Source: a bacterium (GTDB lineage Bacteria; Zixibacteria; MSB-5A5; WJJR01). From it: a DNA stretch of 64,000 nucleotides. The stretch lies in NCBI GenBank assembly GCA_035559435.1, contig DATMBC010000019.1, positions 62,001 through 126,000 of the forward strand. The letters run 5' to 3'. Below the pieces are notes generated by a model that had not been told where the DNA came from, ran no database searches, and saw only the letters and a list, made by a program, of their open reading frames with translations. Position 1 is the stretch's first letter, and each line of letters begins with the position of its first letter. Positions 63,180 to 64,000 of this stretch are shown here, in pieces. The position numbers were made by a program, and so were the translations under genes.

Positions 63180-64000
63180 ATGAATCCATCGGCGCCATCA
63201 TCGTCGAACGCCGAGATTGTCGCCGCGGCGCGCGAAGCGCTGGCGCAGAAATCGCGCTGGACGAAGTGGTTTTCGCCGCTGCCGTTTCTGACCGGGTTCC
63301 TGACGCTGTGCGTGGTGGCGATGCTGGCCGTCATCCTGTGGAACATCGTGACGCACGGCATCGGACGGCTGACCTGGGAATTCCTCACCGGCGTGCCCTC
63401 GCAGGGGATGACCGAAGGCGGCATCTTCCCGGCGATTTTCGGCACGGTCTTTCTCGTCATTCTGATGACGATCGCGGTCATTCCGCTGGGGGTGGCGACG
63501 GCGATTTACCTGCGCTACTACGCGCGTCCCGACGCCTGGTCTTCGCGCTTGGTGCGGGTGGCGGTCAACAATCTGGCGGGTGTGCCGGCGATTGTCTTCG
63601 GATTGTTTGGCTTGGGATTCTTCATCCAGTTCGTCGGGCAGGGGATGGACAACCTCTTCTTTGGCGGGCAGCTCACCTTCGGGCAGCCGGCGATCCTCTG
63701 GGCGTCGCTGACGATGGCCCTTTTGACTCTACCGGTGGTGATCGTGGCCACCGAAGAGGCGATGCGCGCCATCCCCAACGATTACCTCGAGGCCTCCTAC
63801 GCGCTGGGGGCGACGCGGTGGCAGACGATTGCGCGGGTGATTCTGCCCAATTCGTTGACGGGAATTCTCACCGGGGGCATCCTGGCGGTGTCGCGCGGGG
63901 CGGGCGAGGTCGCGCCGATCATGTTCACCGGCGCCGCCTACTTCCTGCCGTACTTGCCGCACAGACTCAACGATCAGTTCATGGAGCTGGGGTACCATGT
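63180..64000 (+). CDS. pstA: Phosphate ABC transporter permease PstA, 5' part (runs off the right edge)
   Basis: The frame starts at ATG 63180 (a second ATG at 63173 overlaps pstC) and is open to the end of the window, so 273 codons are visible. It has an early membrane helix (PLPFLTGFLTLCVVAMLAVIL), VPSQGMTEGGIFPAIFGT, which is standard for PstA, and the EAA loop EEAMRAIPNDYLEASYALGATRW. pstB and phoU would be expected beyond the edge but are not in view. Confidence 0.92.
   Translation, partial: MNPSAPSSSNAEIVAAAREALAQKSRWTKWFSPLPFLTGFLTLCVVAMLAVILWNIVTHGIGRLTWEFLTGVPSQGMTEGGIFPAIFGTVFLVILMTIAVIPLGVATAIYLRYYARPDAWSSRLVRVAVNNLAGVPAIVFGLFGLGFFIQFVGQGMDNLFFGGQLTFGQPAILWASLTMALLTLPVVIVATEEAMRAIPNDYLEASYALGATRWQTIARVILPNSLTGILTGGILAVSRGAGEVAPIMFTGAAYFLPYLPHRLNDQFMELGYH

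Overview
The window is GC-rich (low 60s % by eye) and comes from a free-living, probably Gram-negative bacterium. It carries several very large secreted proteins with dockerin modules, C-terminal FlgD-Ig/type IX-like sorting domains, a PorV/UPF0164-type outer-membrane protein, a phosphate-selective porin and sigma/anti-sigma control. This mix is typical of the FCB superphylum and sister candidate phyla (Zixibacteria, Latescibacteria, Eisenbacteria-like lineages). That placement is an inference from gene content; no rRNA is present. No tRNA, rRNA, CRISPR array, insertion sequence or prophage was seen.

Layout. 1-6.7 kb: a partial secreted protein, a GNAT acetyltransferase, a two-beta-helix protein with an internal dockerin, and an Ig-repeat lipoprotein. 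6.8-11.2 kb: the chromosome-maintenance block mnmG-rsmG-parA-parB with two parS sites, one lying on the rsmG start codon; this block usually sits near the replication origin. 11.2-15.8 kb: a glycine-zipper envelope protein, an RlmI-like rRNA methyltransferase, an MBL-fold hydrolase and a secreted beta-propeller protein. 16.3-18.0 kb: an ECF sigma factor and a Cys-rich putative anti-sigma factor. 18.0-30.2 kb: a structured leader of about 0.9 kb, then a protein of about 3,400 residues (Ig-like repeats plus a von Willebrand A domain), then a PorV-like protein. 30.3-34.3 kb: a class V aminotransferase, an exopolysaccharide-type deacetylase and two tandem methyltransferases.

34.5-41.8 kb is the most unusual part. 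Two adjacent secreted proteins carry arrays in which a cysteine recurs about every six residues, preceded by Thr or Ser. Both end in dockerin modules that are almost identical at the DNA level. The cysteine spacing matches that of the disulfide-stapled beta-solenoid antifreeze proteins of beetles, so a disulfide-ladder solenoid is a reasonable structural hypothesis. 41.8-46.1 kb holds a tandem intergenic repeat, an AhpD-like protein, a decayed beta-propeller lipoprotein gene and an M32 carboxypeptidase.

46.4-52.1 kb is an alpha-glucan cluster (GH77 glucanotransferase, branching enzyme, GH57 enzyme). 52.2-53.5 kb has two DUF1579 paralogues. 53.6-64 kb is a phosphate-response region: PhoB/PhoR-like regulators, then a second phosphorelay (PAS kinase, single-domain response regulator, receiver-kinase hybrid), then a candidate Pho box followed by a phosphate-selective porin, pstS, pstC and a truncated pstA.
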